The notes beneath the pieces were generated by a model. It worked only from the letters and a program-made list of their open reading frames with translations. It did not search any database and was not told where the DNA came from. Shown here piece after piece: positions 44,201 to 57,607 of a stretch of 64,000 nucleotides of DNA. The stretch lies in NCBI RefSeq assembly GCF_000374445.1, contig NZ_KB894405.1:83805-147804 (forward strand), in the 5' to 3' direction. The first letter of the stretch is position 1. Every line of letters begins with the position of its first letter. This stretch comes from Actinokineospora enzanensis DSM 44649 (GTDB taxonomy: Bacteria; Actinomycetota; Actinomycetes; Mycobacteriales; Pseudonocardiaceae). A program made the position numbers and the translations under genes.

Positions 44201-47200
44201 CTCGGTCACCCTGAGCGGCCTGCTGGCCGCGAACTTCAGCGCCGCGTCGCTGCGCAACACGGCCACGGCCAGCAGCGGCACCGCCGACCCGGACGTCTCG
44301 TCCAACTCGGCCACCACCACCTCCACGCCGAACGCGAGCGCGAACCTGGCCGTGCAGGTGGGGCAGCCCGCCACCGCCGTGGCGGGCCAGGACGCGAGCT
44401 GGCCGGTCCGGGTCACCGACGCGGGCCCGTCCGACGCCACCGGCACCGTGGTCACGGTCTCGGTCCCGGCGTACCTGTCCAACGCGCGGGCGAGCTGGCC
44501 GGGCGGGTCCTGCACGATCTCCGGCGCCACCGCCACCTGCGCGCTGGGCGTGGTCGGGGCCGGGCAGACCACCGAGGTCACGCTGACCGGCACCATCGAC
44601 CCGGCCTACACCGGGCCGCTCACCGTCGGCGCCGAGGTCACCGCGCAGACCGCCGACCCGAACCTCGCCGACAACACGACCAACTCGGTGTCGGCCACCT
44701 CGCAGTCCGCCGACCTGATCGCCTCGGTGACCCCGCCCGCCGCGGCCGTCCCGGGCACCGTGCAGACCTGGGTGCTCGGCACCCGCAACCTCGGCCCGTC
44801 CACGGCCACCGGCGTGGTGCTCACCAACACGCTGCCCGACGGCCTGAGCGGTGTCACCGCCACGACCGTGACCGGCACCTGCACCGTGGCGGGCAAGAAC
44901 GTCACCTGCCAGGTCGGCGACCTGGTGCCGGGCGCGACCGCGATGGTGTCGATCTCCGGCCTGCTCGCCGCGAACGTGTCCGTCCCGACCCTGGTCGACA
45001 CCGGCGCGAGCAACTCGACCACGCCCGACCCGAACACCGCCAACAACTCGGCCTCCGGCAGCTCGCCGGTGACGCCGAACGCCAACCTGCACGTGGCCGC
45101 CGCCGTCACCCAGGGCCCGGTGCAGGGCGCGGCGATCGCGTTCGTGGTCGAGGTGAGCAACACCGGCCCGTCCGACGCGCAGTCGGTCACCGTCACCGAC
45201 ACGCTGCCCAGCACCATCAGCGGCCTGACCGCCGACACCCCGCAGGGCAGCTGCACGATCACCGGCCAGGTGCTCACCTGCGCGCTGGGCACGCTGGCCG
45301 CGGGCGCGCCCGCCGTGCCGGTCACCATCCGCGGCATGCTCGCCGACGGCGCCGGGAACTCGGTGACCACCTCGGCCACCGCCAGCAGCCCGACCACCGA
45401 GGTCGACACCTCGGACAACACCGGCACGGTCACCGCGTCGGCCACCGAGTCGGCGAACGTCGCGGTCACCGTGGACGCGCCCGCCTCGGTCACCGCGGGC
45501 ACCGGCCTCGTCTACACGGTCACGGTCCGCAACGCGGGACCGTCCACCGCGCACGCGGTCGCCATCGACCGGGTGCTGCCCGCCGCGCTGACCGGCGCCA
45601 CCACCGACAACCCGGCCTGCCCGGCCACCGGCGGCACCTGCGTGCTCGGCGACATCGCCCCGGGCGCGTCGGTCGTGCTGCACATCTCCGGCACGGTCGA
45701 CCCGGCCTACACCGGCGAGGCGCTCGACTCGCGGATCACCGCGTCGGCGACCTCGCCCGACCCGGACAGCCGGGACAACGCCGCCACCACCCGGGTCGCG
45801 GTGACCCGCACCGCCGACCTCGGCGCGACCATCTCGGTCGACCCGAGCCCGGTCGTGGCCGGTCGCCCGCTGCTCTACACCGCGACGATCACCAGCCAGG
45901 GCCCGTCCGCGGTCAACGGCGTCGTCACCTTCTCCGCGCTGCCGGACGGCACCGAGGTCGCGGGCCCGATCACCGCCGACCGCGGCACCTGCTCGGTGAT
46001 CGTGCGCAGCGTGGTCTGCGACCTCGGCACGCTCCCGCCCGGCACGCCGGTCGTGGTGCGTATCCCGGTGGCGCTGAGCGCGTCGTTCGCCGAGCCCACG
46101 CTCACCAACACCATCTCGGTGCAGGCGCCGACCCCGGACCCGAACCCGGCCAACAACTCGGCGAGCGCCGCGGCCTCGGTCAGCGCGCTGGCCGACTTCA
46201 AGGTCGGCGTCGCCGCGCCCGCCGCGGTCACCCCGGGCGAGCTCACCAGCTGGGACATCACGGTCGACAACCACGGCCCGTCGGACGCGCCCGCGACCGT
46301 GTCGCAGACGCTGCCGCTGGGCGTGGACGAGATCACCGCCGTCAGCTCGCAGGGCACCTGCGCACTCAGCGGCCAGACCGTGACCTGCGACCTGGGCACC
46401 GTGGCCGCCAACGGCAGGATCACCATCACCGTGCACGGCAGGCTGGCGCCGGACATCACCGCGCCCGACCTGACCACCACCGCGATCCTGACCTCGCCGG
46501 TCGCCGAGCCCGACCCGAACCAGTCCGACGGCCGCTCGGCCAGCGTCACCAGCACGGTGACGCCGAGCGCCAACGTGTTCGTCGAGGTCGTCGCCGACCA
46601 GCCGACGCTCACCCCGGGCACCACCGCGACCTGGACCGTGACCGCCACCAACGCGGGCCCGTCCACCGCCCGCGGCGTGGTGGTCGGCGCGACCCCGCCG
46701 GGCGTGGCGACCGGCGCGAGCCTGGTGGTCGTCGACCACCCCGGCATCACCTGCGACGCCACCCTGCACTGCGCGGTCGGCGACCTGCCGCCGGGCAAGG
46801 AGGGCGCGGTCCGGTTCACGCTCACCGCGACGTTGCCCGCCAAGATCACCGACGCGGTGCTGGACACCGACGCCGACGTGACCGCCACGACGCCCGACCC
46901 GAACCCGGGCGACAACACCGCCACCGCCAGCACCCCGGTCAGCGCCAGCGCCGACCTGCGGCTGACCCTGGCCGTGGCGCCGCAGCCGATCGTCGCGGGC
47001 GGCCCGGTCACGATCACCGCCACGCTCGCCAACGACGGCCCGTCCACCGCGCCGGGCACCACCTTCACCATGCCGGTGCCGGTCGGCGTGGACGGCGTGA
47101 CGATCGAGGCCCCGCCGGGCGCGCTGTGCGACACGGTGAACCAGACGGTGTTCTGCACCGTCGGCGACGTGCCGCCGGGCCAGGTCCAGGTCGTGGTCCG

Positions 47201-50200
47201 CGGCACCGTGTCGCCCACCTACACCGACGACTCGCTGTCGGTCACCGCGTCCACCGACTCGGACGTGGCCGACCCGAACCCGCAGAACAACACCGTGACC
47301 ACGGTGTCGCAGTCGAGCGTGTCCGCCGACCTCGGGGTCAGCCTCGCGGTCGACCCGGCCGCGCCGGTCGCGGGCGCCCCGGTCACCGTCACCGCCAAGG
47401 TGCGGGCGAACGGCCCGTCCACCGCCGCCGACGTCACCTTCCGGCTGCCGGTGCCGGACGAGCTGCGCGACGTGCAGGTCACCGCGCCCGCCGGGGTCAC
47501 CTGCGACGCCACCGTGTCCTGCACCCTGGGCACGCTCACCCCGGGCACGGAGATCGACATCGTGCTGCGCGGCACGGTCGCGCCGGACTTCGGCGGCGAC
47601 ATGGTGCTGACCGGCACCGTCGACGCGGCCAGCCCGGACGACACCCCGGACAACGACAGCGCCACGGTGACCAGCGCGGTCGGCGGCAACGCGGACCTGT
47701 CGGTGACCACCGCCGTCGACCCGATGCCGCTGACCGCCGGGTCGCCGGTCACGCTGACCTCGACCATCCACAACGCCGGTCCGTCCACCGCGGGCAAGAC
47801 CGCGTTCACGCTGCCGGTCCCGGCCGGGTTCACCGATGTCGAGGTGATCGCGCCCAACGGCGTGACCTGCGACGACACGGTCGCTTGCCAGGTCGGCGTG
47901 GTCAACCCCGGCCAGGACATCCAGATCGTGGTGCGCGGCCGGATCGCGCCCGACCTCGCCGCGGGCCCGGTGACGCTCGCCTCGACCGTCACCTCGGCGG
48001 TCGACGACGCCAACCAGGCCGACAACACCGCGCAGGTCGCCACCTCCGTCGGCATCGCCGCCGACGTGCGGGTCGGGCTGGTCGTCGACCCGATGCCGCT
48101 GGTCGCGGGCTCGCCGGTGACCGCAACGGCCACCGTGCACAACGACGGCCCGTCCACCGCCACCGGGGTCGGCTTCTCGCTGCCGGTCCCGGCCGGGTTC
48201 ACCGAGGTCGTCGTCGCCGCGCCCAACGGCGTGACCTGCGACAACACCGTGTCCTGCACCGTGGGCACGCTGGCCCCCGGCGCCGAGGCGGTGATCACCG
48301 TGCGCGGCCGGATCGCGCCGGACGTGACCGCCGCGGACATCACCCTCACCGGCTCGGCGACCACCACCAGCGCCGACCCGTCGCAGGCCAACAACTCCGT
48401 CACCGCCACCACCGGGGTCGGCGCCGACGCCGGGCTGGCCATGGCGTTGACCGTCGACCCGGCGCAGGTCACCCCGGGTACCCCGGTGACCGCCACGGCG
48501 ACCCTGCACAACGGCGGCCCGTCCACCGCCGCGGGCGCCACCTTCACCCTGCCGGTCCCGGCCGGGCTCACCGGCGTCACGGTCACCGCGCCGCCTGGCG
48601 TGGTCTGCGACGCCGTGACATCGCCGGTCACCTGCACGGTCGGCTCGATCGCGCCGAACACCGACGTCGTGATCACCGTCCGCGGCACCGTCGACCCGGC
48701 CTACGCCGGACCCGATATCACCTTCACCGCCACCGGCGGCTCGCAGACGCCGGACGCGAACCCGGCCGACGACACCATCACCGTGACCCGCCCGGTCGCG
48801 GCGGTCGCCGACCTGTCCGCCACCGCCGACATCACCCAGGCCAACCCGGTCGCGGGCAGCCCGATCGACATCGTGGCCACGGTGGTCAACAACGGCCCGT
48901 CCACCGCGGTCGGCGCCACCCTGAACATCCCGGTGCCCGCCGGGGTCCAGGGCGTGACCGTCACCGCGCCGCCGGGCGTCACCTGCGACGGCGGCGTGTT
49001 CTGCACCGTCGGCACGCTCGCCCCGGGCGCCTCCGCGCAGGTCACCCTGCACGGCACGGTGGCACCGGACGTGACCGCGCCGATCTCGGTGACCGCCACG
49101 GCCACCTCACAGACCGGCGACCCGACGCCGGGCAACAACTCGGCGACCGACACCGGCACCACCGGCACCACCGCCGACCTGGCGTTCACCGCGCAGGTCT
49201 CGCCCGACCCGATCACCGCGGGCACCGCGGTCACGGTCGGCACGCACCTGGTCAACAACGGCCCGTCCACCGCAACCGGCGTGACCGTCACGGTGCCGGT
49301 CCCGGCCGGGCTGACCGACGTGACCGTCACCGCGCCGCCCGGCGTCACCTGCGACAACACCGTCGCCTGCACCGTCGGCACGCTCGCGCCGGGGGCGAGC
49401 GTGGACGTGGTCATCCACGGCACGGTCGCGCCGAACGTGACCGCGCCGCTGACCATCACCGGCAACGCCGCCTCGCCGGTCGGCGACCCGAACACCGCCG
49501 ACAACGCCTTCACCGCCACCGGCACCGTCAGCACCGCCGCCGACCTGTCCGCCGTCGTGGCCTTCGCGCCGGGCGCGGTGACCGCGGGCTCGCCGGTCTC
49601 GGCCAAGGTCACCCTGCACAACGCGGGCCCGTCCACGGCCGCGGGCACCACCGTGTCGGTGCCGGTCCCGGCCGGGCTCACGGACGTGAGCGTGATCGCG
49701 CCCAACGGCGTCACCTGCGACAACACCATCGCCTGCACCCTGGGCGACCTGGCGCCGGACGCCACGGTCGAGATCACCGTCAACGGCCGCGTCGCACCCG
49801 CCTTCACCGGCGACCTGACACTGACCGCCACGGCGGCCACCACCGCCACCGACCCGTCGACCGCCGACAACACCGGCACGGCCACCAGCCAGGTCGCCAC
49901 CTCGGCCGACCTCAAGGTCACCTCGACGCTCGACCCGACCGCCCTGGTCGCGGGCTCGCCGTTCACCTTCGCCACCACGATCGACAACAGCGGCCCGTCC
50001 ACCGCCACCGGCGTCACCTTCACCCTGCCGGTCCCGGCAGGCGTGACGGGCGTCAGCGTGGTCGCGCCGCCGGGCGTCACCTGTGACAACACCGTCACCT
50101 GCACCGTCGGCGCGGTCACCCCGGGCACCCCGGTGCGGATCGAGGTCACCGGCACCGTCGACCCGGCCTTCACCGGCAACTTGCTGGCCTTCACCGGCAC

Positions 50201-53200
50201 GGTCGCCTCGCCGACGCCCGACCCGGACACCGCGGGCAACGCCGCGACGATCACCGCGAACGTCACCCAGGCCGCGGGCCTGCGGGTCGTGGTCACCCCC
50301 GACCCGCTCAGCGCCACCTCGGGCGCGCCGATCACGATCACCGCGAGCGCGCGCAACACCGGCCCGTCCACGGCCACCAGCGTCACCCTCGCCCTGCCGG
50401 TCCCGGCGGGCCTGGAGAACATCCAGGTCATCGCCCCGGCCGGGGTCACCTGTGACGCCACCGTGGCCTGCACGGTGGGCATGCTGGCGCCGAACACCCA
50501 GGTCGACGTGGTGGTCCGCGGCACGATCGCGTCCGACTTCGCGGGCAACGAGCTGATCCTCACCGGGTCGGCGAACACCGCGACGAACGACCCGGACCAG
50601 TCCGACAACAGCGTCACCGTGCCGGTCCAGGTCAACGCGACCGCCGACCTGAGCGCCACCACCACCGTCGACCCGGCCACGCTCACCGCGGGCTCGCCGG
50701 TCACCGTCACCACGACCATCCACAACACCGGCCCGTCGGCCGCGGTCGGCACCACCTTCACCATGCCGATCCCGGACGGCCTGACGACCGTGGCGGTCAC
50801 CCCGCCTGCGGGCGTCACCTGCGACATCGCCCTGGCCCGCGCGGGCATGGTCACCTGCGCCGTCGGCTCCGTCGACGCGGGCGCCGACCTGGCGATCGTG
50901 GTCACCGGCACGGTCGACCCGGCGTTCACCGGGAGCTCGCTGACCATCGCCACCTCGGTCACCTCGCCGACACCGGACCCGGACGCCGCGGGCAACGGCT
51001 CCAGCACCACCGTCCCGGTGGGCGTCAACGCCGACCTGGCCTCGTCGTTCACCATCGACCCGGCCACGCTGACCGCGGGCTCCGCGTTCACCGTCGCCGC
51101 GGCCGTGCGCAACGCGGGCCCGTCCACCGCCACCGGCGTGACCTTCACCGTCCCGATCCCGGCCGGGGTCGAGAACGTCACGGTCACCGCCCCGGCGGGC
51201 GTCACCTGCGACAGCACCGTGGCCTGCACCATCGGGACGATCACGCCGGGCACCACGGTCACGGTCACCGTCCAGGGCCGCGTCGCCGCCGACTTCACCG
51301 GCACCTCGCTGCCGTTCTCGGCGACCGCGTCCTCGGCCACGCCCGACACCACGCCGAACAACAACACCGCCACCTACGACGCCCAGTCCGGCGCCGCGGC
51401 GGGCCTGAGCGTGGCCACCGTGTTCGACCCGACCGCGCCGACCGCGGGCTCGCCGATCACCATCCGCTCCACGCTGCACAACGACGGGCCGTCCACCGCC
51501 GCGGGCGTGACCTTCGCGCTCCCGGTCCCGGCGGGCCTCACCAACGTCACGGTCGTCGCCCCGGCGGGCGTCACCTGCGACAGCTCCGTGTCCTGCACCG
51601 TCGGCGCGGTCGCGCCGGGCACCGACGTGGTGGTGGAGGTGCGCGGCACGGTCGTCGCGGACCTCACCGGCACCCTGTCGGTGACCACGACCGCCGCCAC
51701 CACCACGCCGGACCTGAACCAGACCGACAACTCGGCCACCGCCTCGGCCGCCGTCGGCGTGACCACCGACCTCGGCGTCAGCGTGGTCGCCGACCCGACC
51801 TCGGCCACCGCGGGCTCGCCGTTGGCGCTGACCACCACGGTCAGCAACACCGGCCCGTCGACCGGGAAGAACGTCACGGTCACCGTCTCGGTGCCCGCCG
51901 GGCTCACGAACGTCACCGTCGACGCGCCGCCCGGGGTCACCTGCGACACCACGGTCGTCTGCACCATCGACACGATCGCGGCGGGCGCCGACACGGTGAT
52001 CACCGTGCGCGGCACCGTGTTGCCGACCTTCACCGGCCCGAACCTGTCGTTCACCGGCGCGGTCTCCTCGGCCGCGGGCGACCCGAACGGCGCGGGCAAC
52101 ACCACCACGGTCGACGTCCCGGTCTCGGTGGCCGCGGGCCTGGGCGTCGTCTCGGTCACCGGCCCGACCACCGCCACCGCGGGCACCCCGGTCACGGTCA
52201 CGACCACGCTGCACAACGCGGGCCCGTCGACCGCGCAGGGCGCCACCCTGACGCTGCCGGTCCCGGCCGGGCTGACGAACGTCACCGTCACCGCGCCCAC
52301 CGGCGTCACCTGCGACAACACCGTCTCCTGCACCCTGGGCGACGTCGCGCCGAACGCCGACGTGGTGATCACCGTGCAGGGCACCGTGGACAGCGCCTAC
52401 ACCGGCCCGCCGCTGGTGTTCACCGCCACCGCGGCCTCGCCGAGCGCCGACCCGACCCCGGGCGACAACGCGGGCACCGCCACCGTGCCGGTGAGCGTGG
52501 CCGCCGACCTGGCGCTGACCACCGCGCTCGACTCGACCACCCTGACCGCCGGGAACGCCGTCCGGCAGACCGCCACGCTGCACAACAACGGCCCGTCCGC
52601 CTCGGCCGGGGTCACCCTGTCGCTGCCGGTCCCGCCGGGCGTCACCACCGTGACCGTGACCGCGCCGCCGGGCGTCACCTGCGACACCTCGGTGTCCTGC
52701 ACCGTGCCGCCGCTGGCCCCGGGCGCCACCGTGGACATCGTGGTCGGCGGCACCGTCGACCCGGCGTTCACCGGCGACCAGATCATCTTCACCGGCCAGG
52801 TGATCACCAGCTCGCCGGACCCGGGTGCGCAGGACAACACCGCCGAGGTGACCGCCCAGGTCGGCGCGTCCGCCGACCTCGCCATCACCGCCGCGCTCAC
52901 CCCGGCGACGCTCACCCCGGGCTCGCCCGCCCAGGTCACCGCGACCGTGCGGAACACCGGGCCGTCGACCGCCGCGGGCGTCACCTTCACGCTGCCGGTC
53001 CCGGCGGGCGTCACGAACGTGATCGTCCACTCGCCCGCGGGCGTCACCTGCGACAACACGGTCACCTGCACCATCGGCGACCTGGCCCCGGGCGCCTCGG
53101 TCGACCTGACCGTGGACGCGGTGCTCGCGCCGAACGCGAACGCCACCTCGATGACCTTCACCGCCACCGCCGCCTCGCCCACCGCCGACCCGGCGCAGGG

Positions 53201-56200
53201 CAACGACAGCGTGGTGCTGACCGCGAACGTGAGCGCCTCCGCCGACCTGTGGGTGCGCACCACGTTCGACCCGACCGCGCTCACCGCGGGCAACCCGTTC
53301 GCCGCCACCACGGTGATCGGCAACACCGGGCCGTCCACCGCGACCGGGACGACCTTCACCTTCCCGATCCCGGCCGGCGTCGACCCGGCATCCGTGTCGG
53401 TCACCGCGCCGCCCGGCGTGACCTGCGACAACACCGTCACCTGCACGATCGGTGACGTGCCGCCGGGCACCGACATCACGATCGTCGTCGGCGGCCGGGT
53501 CGCCCCGACCACGACCACCGCGCCGACCTTCACCGCCACCGTGTCCTCGCCGACCCCCGGCCAGGACCCGGCCGACCGCACGGTCACCATCACCCCGTCG
53601 CTGACCGTCGCCGCCGACCTCGGCGTGGCCATGGCCCTCGACCCGGCCAAGCCCACCGCGGGCACCGCGGTCGCGGCCACGGTGACGCTGTCCAACGCGG
53701 GCCCGTCCACCGCCACCGGCGCCGTCGTCACCATCCCGGTCCCGGCCGGGCTCACCGGGGTCCAGTTCGTCACCCCGGCGGGCGTGAGCTGCGACCCGAC
53801 CGGCACCTGCGTGGTCGACTCGCTGGCGGGCGGCGCGACGCTGACGATCGTGCTGCGCGGCACGGTCGCGCCGAACACCACCGCGGACCTGGTCTTCTCC
53901 GCCACCGCGGCGTCGCCGTTCAGCGACACCGACCCGGCGGACAACACGGTCACCGTCACCGCCCCGGTCACCACCGCGGCCGACCTGGTCACCGCCGCCG
54001 CGATCACCTCCGGCCTGCCCACCGCGGGCTCGCCGGTGGCGATCACCGCCTCGGTCACCAACGACGGACCGTCCACCGCCGCGGGCACCACGCTGGCCGT
54101 GCCGCTGCCCGCGGGCCTGGCCGACATCGTGGTCACCGCCCCGCCGGGCGTCACCTGCGACACCACGGTCACCTGCACGATCGGCGACCTGGCCCCCGGC
54201 ACCAAGGTCACCATCGGCATCACGGCGGACATCCCGCCCGCCTACGACCAGCCGTTCGACCTGACCGCCACCTCGACGAGCACCACACCGGACCCCGACG
54301 ACTCGGACAACTCCGTGGTCGCCGCCGGTGCCGTGCAGACGGTCGCCGACCTGGTCCTGACCGCCACCCTCGGCCCGGACCCGCTGGAGGCGGGCGGCCC
54401 GGCGACGGTCACCGCGTCCGTGGTCAACAACGGCCCGTCCACCGCCCGCGACGTCACGATCTCCGTGCCGGTGCCCGCCGGGCTCACCGACATCGCCGTC
54501 ACCGCGCCGCCCGGGGTCACCTGCGACACCACCGTGACCTGCGTGGTCGACGCGCTCGACCCGGGCGCCACCGTCCAGGTCACGGTCACCGGCACCATCC
54601 CGGCCGACCAGATCGACGACCTGGCGAGCACGGTGACCGTCGACTCCGCCGCCATCGACCCGGACACCGACACCAACACCGTGGCGCTGACCAGGCCGGT
54701 CGGCGCCCAGGCCGACCTGTCGGTGATCGCCGACTTCACCGCCGACCAGCTCACCGCCGGGTCCCCGGCGGTCGTGCGGGCCACCGCGCGCAACGCCGGA
54801 CCGGCCACCGCCACCAAGGCCCGGCTCTCCCTCGGCCTGCCCGGCGAGCTGCAGAACCTGGTGATCACCGCACCGCCGGGGATCACCTGCGACACCACCG
54901 TGGCCTGCGACCTGGGCGACCTGGCCCCGGGCGCGGAGGTGACCATCGAGGTGCGCGGCGTGTTCGACGCCGACGTCACCGGCGACGCCTCGATCACCGC
55001 CCAGGTCGAGTCGCGCACGCACGACCCGAACCCGGACAACGACTCGATCTTCGTCAGCCAGGACGTCAACTCCTCGACCGACGTGGCGCTGACCAACACC
55101 GGCCCCGGCCAGGTCTACGCGGGCGCCGACGTCACCTGGACGCTCGGCGTGCACGTGGGCGGCCCGTCGCAGGCCAGGGACGTGATCGTGGTCGACACCC
55201 TGCCCGCGGGCGTCACCCTGGTCTCCGCCGACCCGGCGTGCACGCTGCAGGGCTCGACCCTGCGCTGCCTGCTCGGGGCGATGGCGCCGAACACCGACCG
55301 GACGCTGACCGTCACCGGGCACGTCGACCCGGCGTTCACCGGCGCGCAGCTGTCCAACGCGGCCTCGGTCACCTCGACGGTCGCCGACACCAACCTGGAC
55401 AACAACACCGCACAGGCCGTCACCTCGGTCGTCCGATACGTGGACCTGGGCATGACCAAGACGCTCTCGCCGGACCCGGTGGTGCCCGGCGGCCAGGCCA
55501 CCTTCACCCTGGAGGTCGCCAACTACGGCGCCTCCACCGGCACCAACGTGGTGATCACCGACCCGATCGGCACCGGCCTCACCCCGGTCAGCGCCACCGC
55601 CAACCAGGGCACCTGCGCCATCGACGGCCAGCTGGTCACCTGCGCGCCCGGCTCGATCACCCCGGACGGCACCGTGATCGTCACCATCGTGGTCGACGTG
55701 GACGCCGGGTTCGTGCCCGACGAGATCAGCAACACCGCCACCGTGGTCTCCGACGTCGCCGACTCCGACGGCTCCGACAACACCGCCACCGTCGCGGGCG
55801 CCTCCGCCCCGCAGACCGACCTGGCCGTGGTGAAGACCGCGGACCGGCCGGACTACGGGCCGGGCGACCCGATCAGCTGGCTGGTGTCGATCACCAACAC
55901 CGGCGTCTCCACCGCCCGCGGCGTGGTCCTGACCGACCGGCTGCCCGCCTCCGTCGACCAGTACACGCTGCCCAACGGCTGCGCGGTCACCGCGGGCTCG
56001 ATGATCTGCACCCTGGGCGACATCGCCGCCGGGGACACGCAGCTGGTCAACGTCAGCGGTGTGGTCCGCGCCGACGCGCCGGTGGGCACGATCGACAACA
56101 GCGCCGCCGTGGCCTCCTCGACGGCCGACTCCAACACCGCGAACAACACCTCCACCGTGTCGAGCCTGCTCGACGCCCGCGCCGACCTGCGGCTCACCAA

Positions 56201-57146
56201 GACCGCCGACGGCCAGATCGTGCCCGGCACCGACGCGGCCTGGCTGCTCGCGGTGACCAACGACGGCAACGCCGCCGCCCGGGACGTGGTGGTCACCGAC
56301 GCACTGCCCGCAGGCGCCACGTTCGTCTCGGCCACCGGCGGCACCTGCACCGCGACCGCCAACGTGGTCAGCTGCGCGCTCGACCCGATCGCCCCGGGCA
56401 CCACGACCACGGTCCGCCTGCTGACCGCCATCGCCGCCGACTACGACGGCGCGTCGATCAGCAACAGCGCCGTGGTCACCTCCAGCACCCCCGACCCGGA
56501 CGGCGGCAACGACAGCGACGCCGCGGTGGCCAACATCAGCCGCAAGACCTCGCTGTCGGTCACCAAGACCGCCGACAAGGCCAAGGCCACGATCGGCGAC
56601 ACGATCACCTGGGTGGTCACCGTCGCCAACGCGGGCCCGTCCGACGCGCTCGCCGCCTCGGTCACCGACGAGCTGCCCGCGGGCGTCACCCTGCTCTCCG
56701 CGGTGACCAGCGCGGGCACCTACGACCCGGCCACCGGCAGCTGGCGCCTGGACGGGGTCGACGTGAACGAGCGGCCCACCCTGGTGGTCACCGCCCGGGT
56801 CGACAAGGCGGGCTCGCTGGTCAACGTCGCCACCGTCAGCGCCCAGGACGTCATCGACTCCGCGGACAACGACGACACCGCCCAGGCGCTCACCGACGTC
56901 GCCGCCGCCAACAACGGCAACACCGACAACAACAACACGGGGACCAGCACCGAGAACAACTCCGGCACCAGCACCGACAACGGCACGAGCACCGGCACGC
57001 AGCCGACCACCGCGACCGAGGCCACCGACCAGAACCTCAGCTACACCGGCTTCGCGCTCTGGCGCTGGCTGAGCATCGGCCTGCTGCTCACGCTGGCGGG
57101 CGTCGCCCTGGTCACCCAGCCCTGGCGTCGGGGCAGGCGGTCGTGA
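38268..57146 (+). CDS. Giant secreted cell-wall-anchored protein of about 47 DUF11-type repeats
   Basis: The open frame gives a predicted 6,292-residue protein. ATG 38268 follows AAGGA seven bases upstream and opens a signal peptide (RRTR, then [15 protein letters not shown], cleavage after AEA, residue 39). Residues 40-364 form a distinct N-terminal domain ([30 protein letters not shown]) of the kind placed ahead of DUF11 repeats in Streptomyces. From about residue 365 to 6212 come about 47 repeats of roughly 118 residues, each with GPS-A linkers, LPxG turns and a close cysteine pair, for example [13 protein letters not shown]. An Asn/Thr-rich spacer follows, then LSYTG (6257-6261), one membrane segment and a basic tail, like a sortase signal. 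It is probably a very long surface fibre or adhesin. The partner of the N domain is unknown. The gene seems alone on its transcript. Confidence 0.9.
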   Translation: MGAAYRTGFPRRTRAGVLCLAMALLATFVPIVAAPVAEASVRQNFDAVYSSEENGAITLTGASSMDCPTATSGCTSARTGSATTTSNNNNVYNMAFVDVDSDASTSNSSTATLNMPTGSTVLYARLIWGGRTVAGTNGVVPTKAVNTARFRAPGATAYTTYTATTLIQPTALVTSDGGPYQASIDVTSVVKAAGGGTYAVADIGAATGMDRYAGWSLVVAYRNPTLPLRNLRVFEGFADITSATGNNSVDIPVSGFLTPTTGNVNASVGVVAWEGDYGTTGDALKLAGTTLSDATRPANNFFDSRISDAGVDQTGRSPGNLNNFGVDIGRIATTNVLSNGSTSATINLTSSGDSYYPGIVTSQIDLFTPTFNAVSKTVTNLNGNNPAQPGDTLEYRLTFTNSGGDYADASVVRDALATGLTYLPGSLVVDTDSGSTTGTRTDAPGDDSADYTASDRTVRFRVGTGSSATTGGSIGPNGSVAVRFRATVNRAAAGSTIVNTPALDYRARTLNRSYSFAGNDVNTAVSALADMSAAKTAATPSQNAGQTVTYTISAVNNGPNDAAGVTLTDTLPTGTTFVSATPPSGTCTASGQTVTCAIGAVTNGTTVSVPVVARINADTTGGTVINSVRVSATTADDVAVNNTATAPVAVTRSADLGVTTSLTGPVVPGTEQATLTTTVTNAGPSTADSVVLSIPVPDGTYVVWASDGCVVTSGTLICTVGTLPPGQTYTATAVLGVVSGYTKPTLAVNSSVSSPTTDPNTADNTATATAMVVPTADIVVTQTASDPNPIAGNRTNYTVTVYNDGPSDAQNVVITDPLPAGVTIVSASPQSGTCATTNGTVSCQLGTVPAGGTTTVNLRVAIAPDRAAGPLANTASGTTSTQQDNTANDAATVTTTVQRVSDLALTKTAIPTPVVVGAPIAYTLTVTNNGPSAADAVVVNDPLPTGLTATGEQSTQGTCTITGQTVNCALGTVAAGATASVTITADTPGTVPAAGFTNTATVASASTDPNPANNTATHVANVTAQADITVAETVAGTVVNAGQSTRYTATVTNNGPSVATGVTFTQAVPAGFAIGTITPSTGTCQVVGGQVQCAIGNLASGANATVAIDVNVPSGQATVPVNATATASSAIPDPTQSNNTATTPISVRAQADVRFAGLQAPGTFRAGESFTRTFAIGNAGPSDAQGVTVQADLPVGVLDLTATVNGITCAVNGGRISCPIGTLTAGQVVNGSVSGRIAASSPPGPREFSATISSSTPDPTPANNQVSASTAVTAYAGLGITQTVNPTPLVAGAQATYLISANNTGPSDAVNVAVTQNLPAGVTLVSAVSSLGACTTTATTVSCTVDRLPAGGKDDVTVVVAVSPTASGSIAAEAQVQTDTPSPGGEDQLTTLTTPVVQNAELSIIGGALQSPVRAGTAQTYTLTVANSGPSAAANVTFSDTLPDGMVLLPGGLVTQAGTCTPNPDGKGATCALGTVAPGSSVAIVLTALVPADTPAGTVLTDTAAVGSPTADPTPDNRSVTIPVTVSTAADLTVSTTSTSTNAGAGQDIRYDITVANHGPSTARTVTLTDPLPAGTTFVSADTGCALAGAQVQCALGDLAQGAITTKTITLHLAPDYPSPTVVNTATATSPTSDPNPADNAGTITHTVNYTANLAATNVITSGPVVAGSPVTYHATITNNGPAQAPQLVLTDPMPAGTTYVSAVAGSGGTCVFATGAVRCSWPSLALGATVAADITVRLSSTTPAGGALANTVTASSAVPDPDAADSSATATGTVGAVADLAVTQVLTSGPPIAGGRVTWQAVITNNGPSSAYGVATTDPAPAGVRYTAASSTVGTCTFDSAGAQCSVGTIPSGGTATVTLTGTLAPDYTGTAVTNTVTVAATSTDPNTANNTASAVSDAGSSADVKLAMTAAPEPVVPGRNVSWTITAGNDGPSIARGVVITDDLPTGVTPQPVAGCSITGRRVTCPVGDIAPGATTSVTLSGLLAANFSAASLRNTATASSGTADPDVSSNSATTTSTPNASANLAVQVGQPATAVAGQDASWPVRVTDAGPSDATGTVVTVSVPAYLSNARASWPGGSCTISGATATCALGVVGAGQTTEVTLTGTIDPAYTGPLTVGAEVTAQTADPNLADNTTNSVSATSQSADLIASVTPPAAAVPGTVQTWVLGTRNLGPSTATGVVLTNTLPDGLSGVTATTVTGTCTVAGKNVTCQVGDLVPGATAMVSISGLLAANVSVPTLVDTGASNSTTPDPNTANNSASGSSPVTPNANLHVAAAVTQGPVQGAAIAFVVEVSNTGPSDAQSVTVTDTLPSTISGLTADTPQGSCTITGQVLTCALGTLAAGAPAVPVTIRGMLADGAGNSVTTSATASSPTTEVDTSDNTGTVTASATESANVAVTVDAPASVTAGTGLVYTVTVRNAGPSTAHAVAIDRVLPAALTGATTDNPACPATGGTCVLGDIAPGASVVLHISGTVDPAYTGEALDSRITASATSPDPDSRDNAATTRVAVTRTADLGATISVDPSPVVAGRPLLYTATITSQGPSAVNGVVTFSALPDGTEVAGPITADRGTCSVIVRSVVCDLGTLPPGTPVVVRIPVALSASFAEPTLTNTISVQAPTPDPNPANNSASAAASVSALADFKVGVAAPAAVTPGELTSWDITVDNHGPSDAPATVSQTLPLGVDEITAVSSQGTCALSGQTVTCDLGTVAANGRITITVHGRLAPDITAPDLTTTAILTSPVAEPDPNQSDGRSASVTSTVTPSANVFVEVVADQPTLTPGTTATWTVTATNAGPSTARGVVVGATPPGVATGASLVVVDHPGITCDATLHCAVGDLPPGKEGAVRFTLTATLPAKITDAVLDTDADVTATTPDPNPGDNTATASTPVSASADLRLTLAVAPQPIVAGGPVTITATLANDGPSTAPGTTFTMPVPVGVDGVTIEAPPGALCDTVNQTVFCTVGDVPPGQVQVVVRGTVSPTYTDDSLSVTASTDSDVADPNPQNNTVTTVSQSSVSADLGVSLAVDPAAPVAGAPVTVTAKVRANGPSTAADVTFRLPVPDELRDVQVTAPAGVTCDATVSCTLGTLTPGTEIDIVLRGTVAPDFGGDMVLTGTVDAASPDDTPDNDSATVTSAVGGNADLSVTTAVDPMPLTAGSPVTLTSTIHNAGPSTAGKTAFTLPVPAGFTDVEVIAPNGVTCDDTVACQVGVVNPGQDIQIVVRGRIAPDLAAGPVTLASTVTSAVDDANQADNTAQVATSVGIAADVRVGLVVDPMPLVAGSPVTATATVHNDGPSTATGVGFSLPVPAGFTEVVVAAPNGVTCDNTVSCTVGTLAPGAEAVITVRGRIAPDVTAADITLTGSATTTSADPSQANNSVTATTGVGADAGLAMALTVDPAQVTPGTPVTATATLHNGGPSTAAGATFTLPVPAGLTGVTVTAPPGVVCDAVTSPVTCTVGSIAPNTDVVITVRGTVDPAYAGPDITFTATGGSQTPDANPADDTITVTRPVAAVADLSATADITQANPVAGSPIDIVATVVNNGPSTAVGATLNIPVPAGVQGVTVTAPPGVTCDGGVFCTVGTLAPGASAQVTLHGTVAPDVTAPISVTATATSQTGDPTPGNNSATDTGTTGTTADLAFTAQVSPDPITAGTAVTVGTHLVNNGPSTATGVTVTVPVPAGLTDVTVTAPPGVTCDNTVACTVGTLAPGASVDVVIHGTVAPNVTAPLTITGNAASPVGDPNTADNAFTATGTVSTAADLSAVVAFAPGAVTAGSPVSAKVTLHNAGPSTAAGTTVSVPVPAGLTDVSVIAPNGVTCDNTIACTLGDLAPDATVEITVNGRVAPAFTGDLTLTATAATTATDPSTADNTGTATSQVATSADLKVTSTLDPTALVAGSPFTFATTIDNSGPSTATGVTFTLPVPAGVTGVSVVAPPGVTCDNTVTCTVGAVTPGTPVRIEVTGTVDPAFTGNLLAFTGTVASPTPDPDTAGNAATITANVTQAAGLRVVVTPDPLSATSGAPITITASARNTGPSTATSVTLALPVPAGLENIQVIAPAGVTCDATVACTVGMLAPNTQVDVVVRGTIASDFAGNELILTGSANTATNDPDQSDNSVTVPVQVNATADLSATTTVDPATLTAGSPVTVTTTIHNTGPSAAVGTTFTMPIPDGLTTVAVTPPAGVTCDIALARAGMVTCAVGSVDAGADLAIVVTGTVDPAFTGSSLTIATSVTSPTPDPDAAGNGSSTTVPVGVNADLASSFTIDPATLTAGSAFTVAAAVRNAGPSTATGVTFTVPIPAGVENVTVTAPAGVTCDSTVACTIGTITPGTTVTVTVQGRVAADFTGTSLPFSATASSATPDTTPNNNTATYDAQSGAAAGLSVATVFDPTAPTAGSPITIRSTLHNDGPSTAAGVTFALPVPAGLTNVTVVAPAGVTCDSSVSCTVGAVAPGTDVVVEVRGTVVADLTGTLSVTTTAATTTPDLNQTDNSATASAAVGVTTDLGVSVVADPTSATAGSPLALTTTVSNTGPSTGKNVTVTVSVPAGLTNVTVDAPPGVTCDTTVVCTIDTIAAGADTVITVRGTVLPTFTGPNLSFTGAVSSAAGDPNGAGNTTTVDVPVSVAAGLGVVSVTGPTTATAGTPVTVTTTLHNAGPSTAQGATLTLPVPAGLTNVTVTAPTGVTCDNTVSCTLGDVAPNADVVITVQGTVDSAYTGPPLVFTATAASPSADPTPGDNAGTATVPVSVAADLALTTALDSTTLTAGNAVRQTATLHNNGPSASAGVTLSLPVPPGVTTVTVTAPPGVTCDTSVSCTVPPLAPGATVDIVVGGTVDPAFTGDQIIFTGQVITSSPDPGAQDNTAEVTAQVGASADLAITAALTPATLTPGSPAQVTATVRNTGPSTAAGVTFTLPVPAGVTNVIVHSPAGVTCDNTVTCTIGDLAPGASVDLTVDAVLAPNANATSMTFTATAASPTADPAQGNDSVVLTANVSASADLWVRTTFDPTALTAGNPFAATTVIGNTGPSTATGTTFTFPIPAGVDPASVSVTAPPGVTCDNTVTCTIGDVPPGTDITIVVGGRVAPTTTTAPTFTATVSSPTPGQDPADRTVTITPSLTVAADLGVAMALDPAKPTAGTAVAATVTLSNAGPSTATGAVVTIPVPAGLTGVQFVTPAGVSCDPTGTCVVDSLAGGATLTIVLRGTVAPNTTADLVFSATAASPFSDTDPADNTVTVTAPVTTAADLVTAAAITSGLPTAGSPVAITASVTNDGPSTAAGTTLAVPLPAGLADIVVTAPPGVTCDTTVTCTIGDLAPGTKVTIGITADIPPAYDQPFDLTATSTSTTPDPDDSDNSVVAAGAVQTVADLVLTATLGPDPLEAGGPATVTASVVNNGPSTARDVTISVPVPAGLTDIAVTAPPGVTCDTTVTCVVDALDPGATVQVTVTGTIPADQIDDLASTVTVDSAAIDPDTDTNTVALTRPVGAQADLSVIADFTADQLTAGSPAVVRATARNAGPATATKARLSLGLPGELQNLVITAPPGITCDTTVACDLGDLAPGAEVTIEVRGVFDADVTGDASITAQVESRTHDPNPDNDSIFVSQDVNSSTDVALTNTGPGQVYAGADVTWTLGVHVGGPSQARDVIVVDTLPAGVTLVSADPACTLQGSTLRCLLGAMAPNTDRTLTVTGHVDPAFTGAQLSNAASVTSTVADTNLDNNTAQAVTSVVRYVDLGMTKTLSPDPVVPGGQATFTLEVANYGASTGTNVVITDPIGTGLTPVSATANQGTCAIDGQLVTCAPGSITPDGTVIVTIVVDVDAGFVPDEISNTATVVSDVADSDGSDNTATVAGASAPQTDLAVVKTADRPDYGPGDPISWLVSITNTGVSTARGVVLTDRLPASVDQYTLPNGCAVTAGSMICTLGDIAAGDTQLVNVSGVVRADAPVGTIDNSAAVASSTADSNTANNTSTVSSLLDARADLRLTKTADGQIVPGTDAAWLLAVTNDGNAAARDVVVTDALPAGATFVSATGGTCTATANVVSCALDPIAPGTTTTVRLLTAIAADYDGASISNSAVVTSSTPDPDGGNDSDAAVANISRKTSLSVTKTADKAKATIGDTITWVVTVANAGPSDALAASVTDELPAGVTLLSAVTSAGTYDPATGSWRLDGVDVNERPTLVVTARVDKAGSLVNVATVSAQDVIDSADNDDTAQALTDVAAANNGNTDNNNTGTSTENNSGTSTDNGTSTGTQPTTATEATDQNLSYTGFALWRWLSIGLLLTLAGVALVTQPWRRGRRS
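39361..56903 (+). repeat. DUF11 repeat array inside the giant gene
   Basis: Counting the ADL-type linkers at domain borders gives 47 units of roughly 354 bp. Units 1-19 and the last six are divergent and often use LPAG turns, while units 20-41 (about 46.9-55.0 kb) are more uniform with [18 protein letters not shown] and VRGTVDP blocks, suggesting recent amplification in the middle. DNA identity was judged by eye. Confidence 0.8.
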
Positions 57147-57229
57147 CCGCGGGCTGCGCCAGGGGCCGCGTCGAACCCGGCACGCGGGCACCCCGCCGCG
57201 CGCCGGGGCCGGGGGAAGGAGGACGCGCG

Positions 57230-57607
57230 GTGGCGCGGATTCTGCTCGCCGAGGACGACCCGGACCTCAACGACCTGGTCACGTTCAAGCTGGAGCAGGC
57301 GGGTTTCGAGGTCACCTCGGTGGCCACCGGCCCGGACGTGCTGCACGCGGTGGAGGCGGGCGTGCCCGACCTGTTCCTGTTGGACGTGACCCTGCCGGAG
57401 ATGACCGGCCTGGAGGTGTGCGCGGCGCTGCGCCGGGCGGAGGCCACCCGGGACAGCCCGGTCGTGCTGCTCACCGGCCTGGGCAGGCAGACCGACATCG
57501 CCGCGGGCCTGTCCAGCGGCGCAGACGACTACCTGCTCAAGCCGTTCAGCCCGAACGTGCTCATCGAACGCGTCAACCAGCTGCTCACCGACCACGGCGG
57601 CGGGTGA
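57230..57607 (+). CDS. Single-domain response regulator
   Basis: This 125-residue protein is only a receiver domain: [35 protein letters not shown] with phospho-acceptor D52, [35 protein letters not shown] with lysine of the KPF motif. The GTG at 57230 has GGAGG nine bases upstream. Its stop overlaps the hybrid kinase start (GTGA at 57604). It may be phosphorylated by that kinase and acts by protein contact as it has no output domain. The giant gene ends 83 bp before it. Confidence 0.93.
   Translation: MARILLAEDDPDLNDLVTFKLEQAGFEVTSVATGPDVLHAVEAGVPDLFLLDVTLPEMTGLEVCAALRRAEATRDSPVVLLTGLGRQTDIAAGLSSGADDYLLKPFSPNVLIERVNQLLTDHGGG

Noticed and set aside
40035..49052. A 3,005-codon open frame on the minus strand inside the giant gene
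   Set aside because: It is a by-product of extreme third-position GC in a repetitive gene, giving Gly/Arg/Val repeats with no start signals or domains.
41543..50086. A 2,847-codon open frame on the plus strand in another phase
   Set aside because: The product is Arg/His/Gly-rich nonsense, the frame lies inside the giant gene, and no ribosome site was found.
49107..57191. A 2,694-codon open frame on the minus strand
   Set aside because: Same shadow effect as above. Composition is Gly/Arg/Asp repeats without a recognisable fold.
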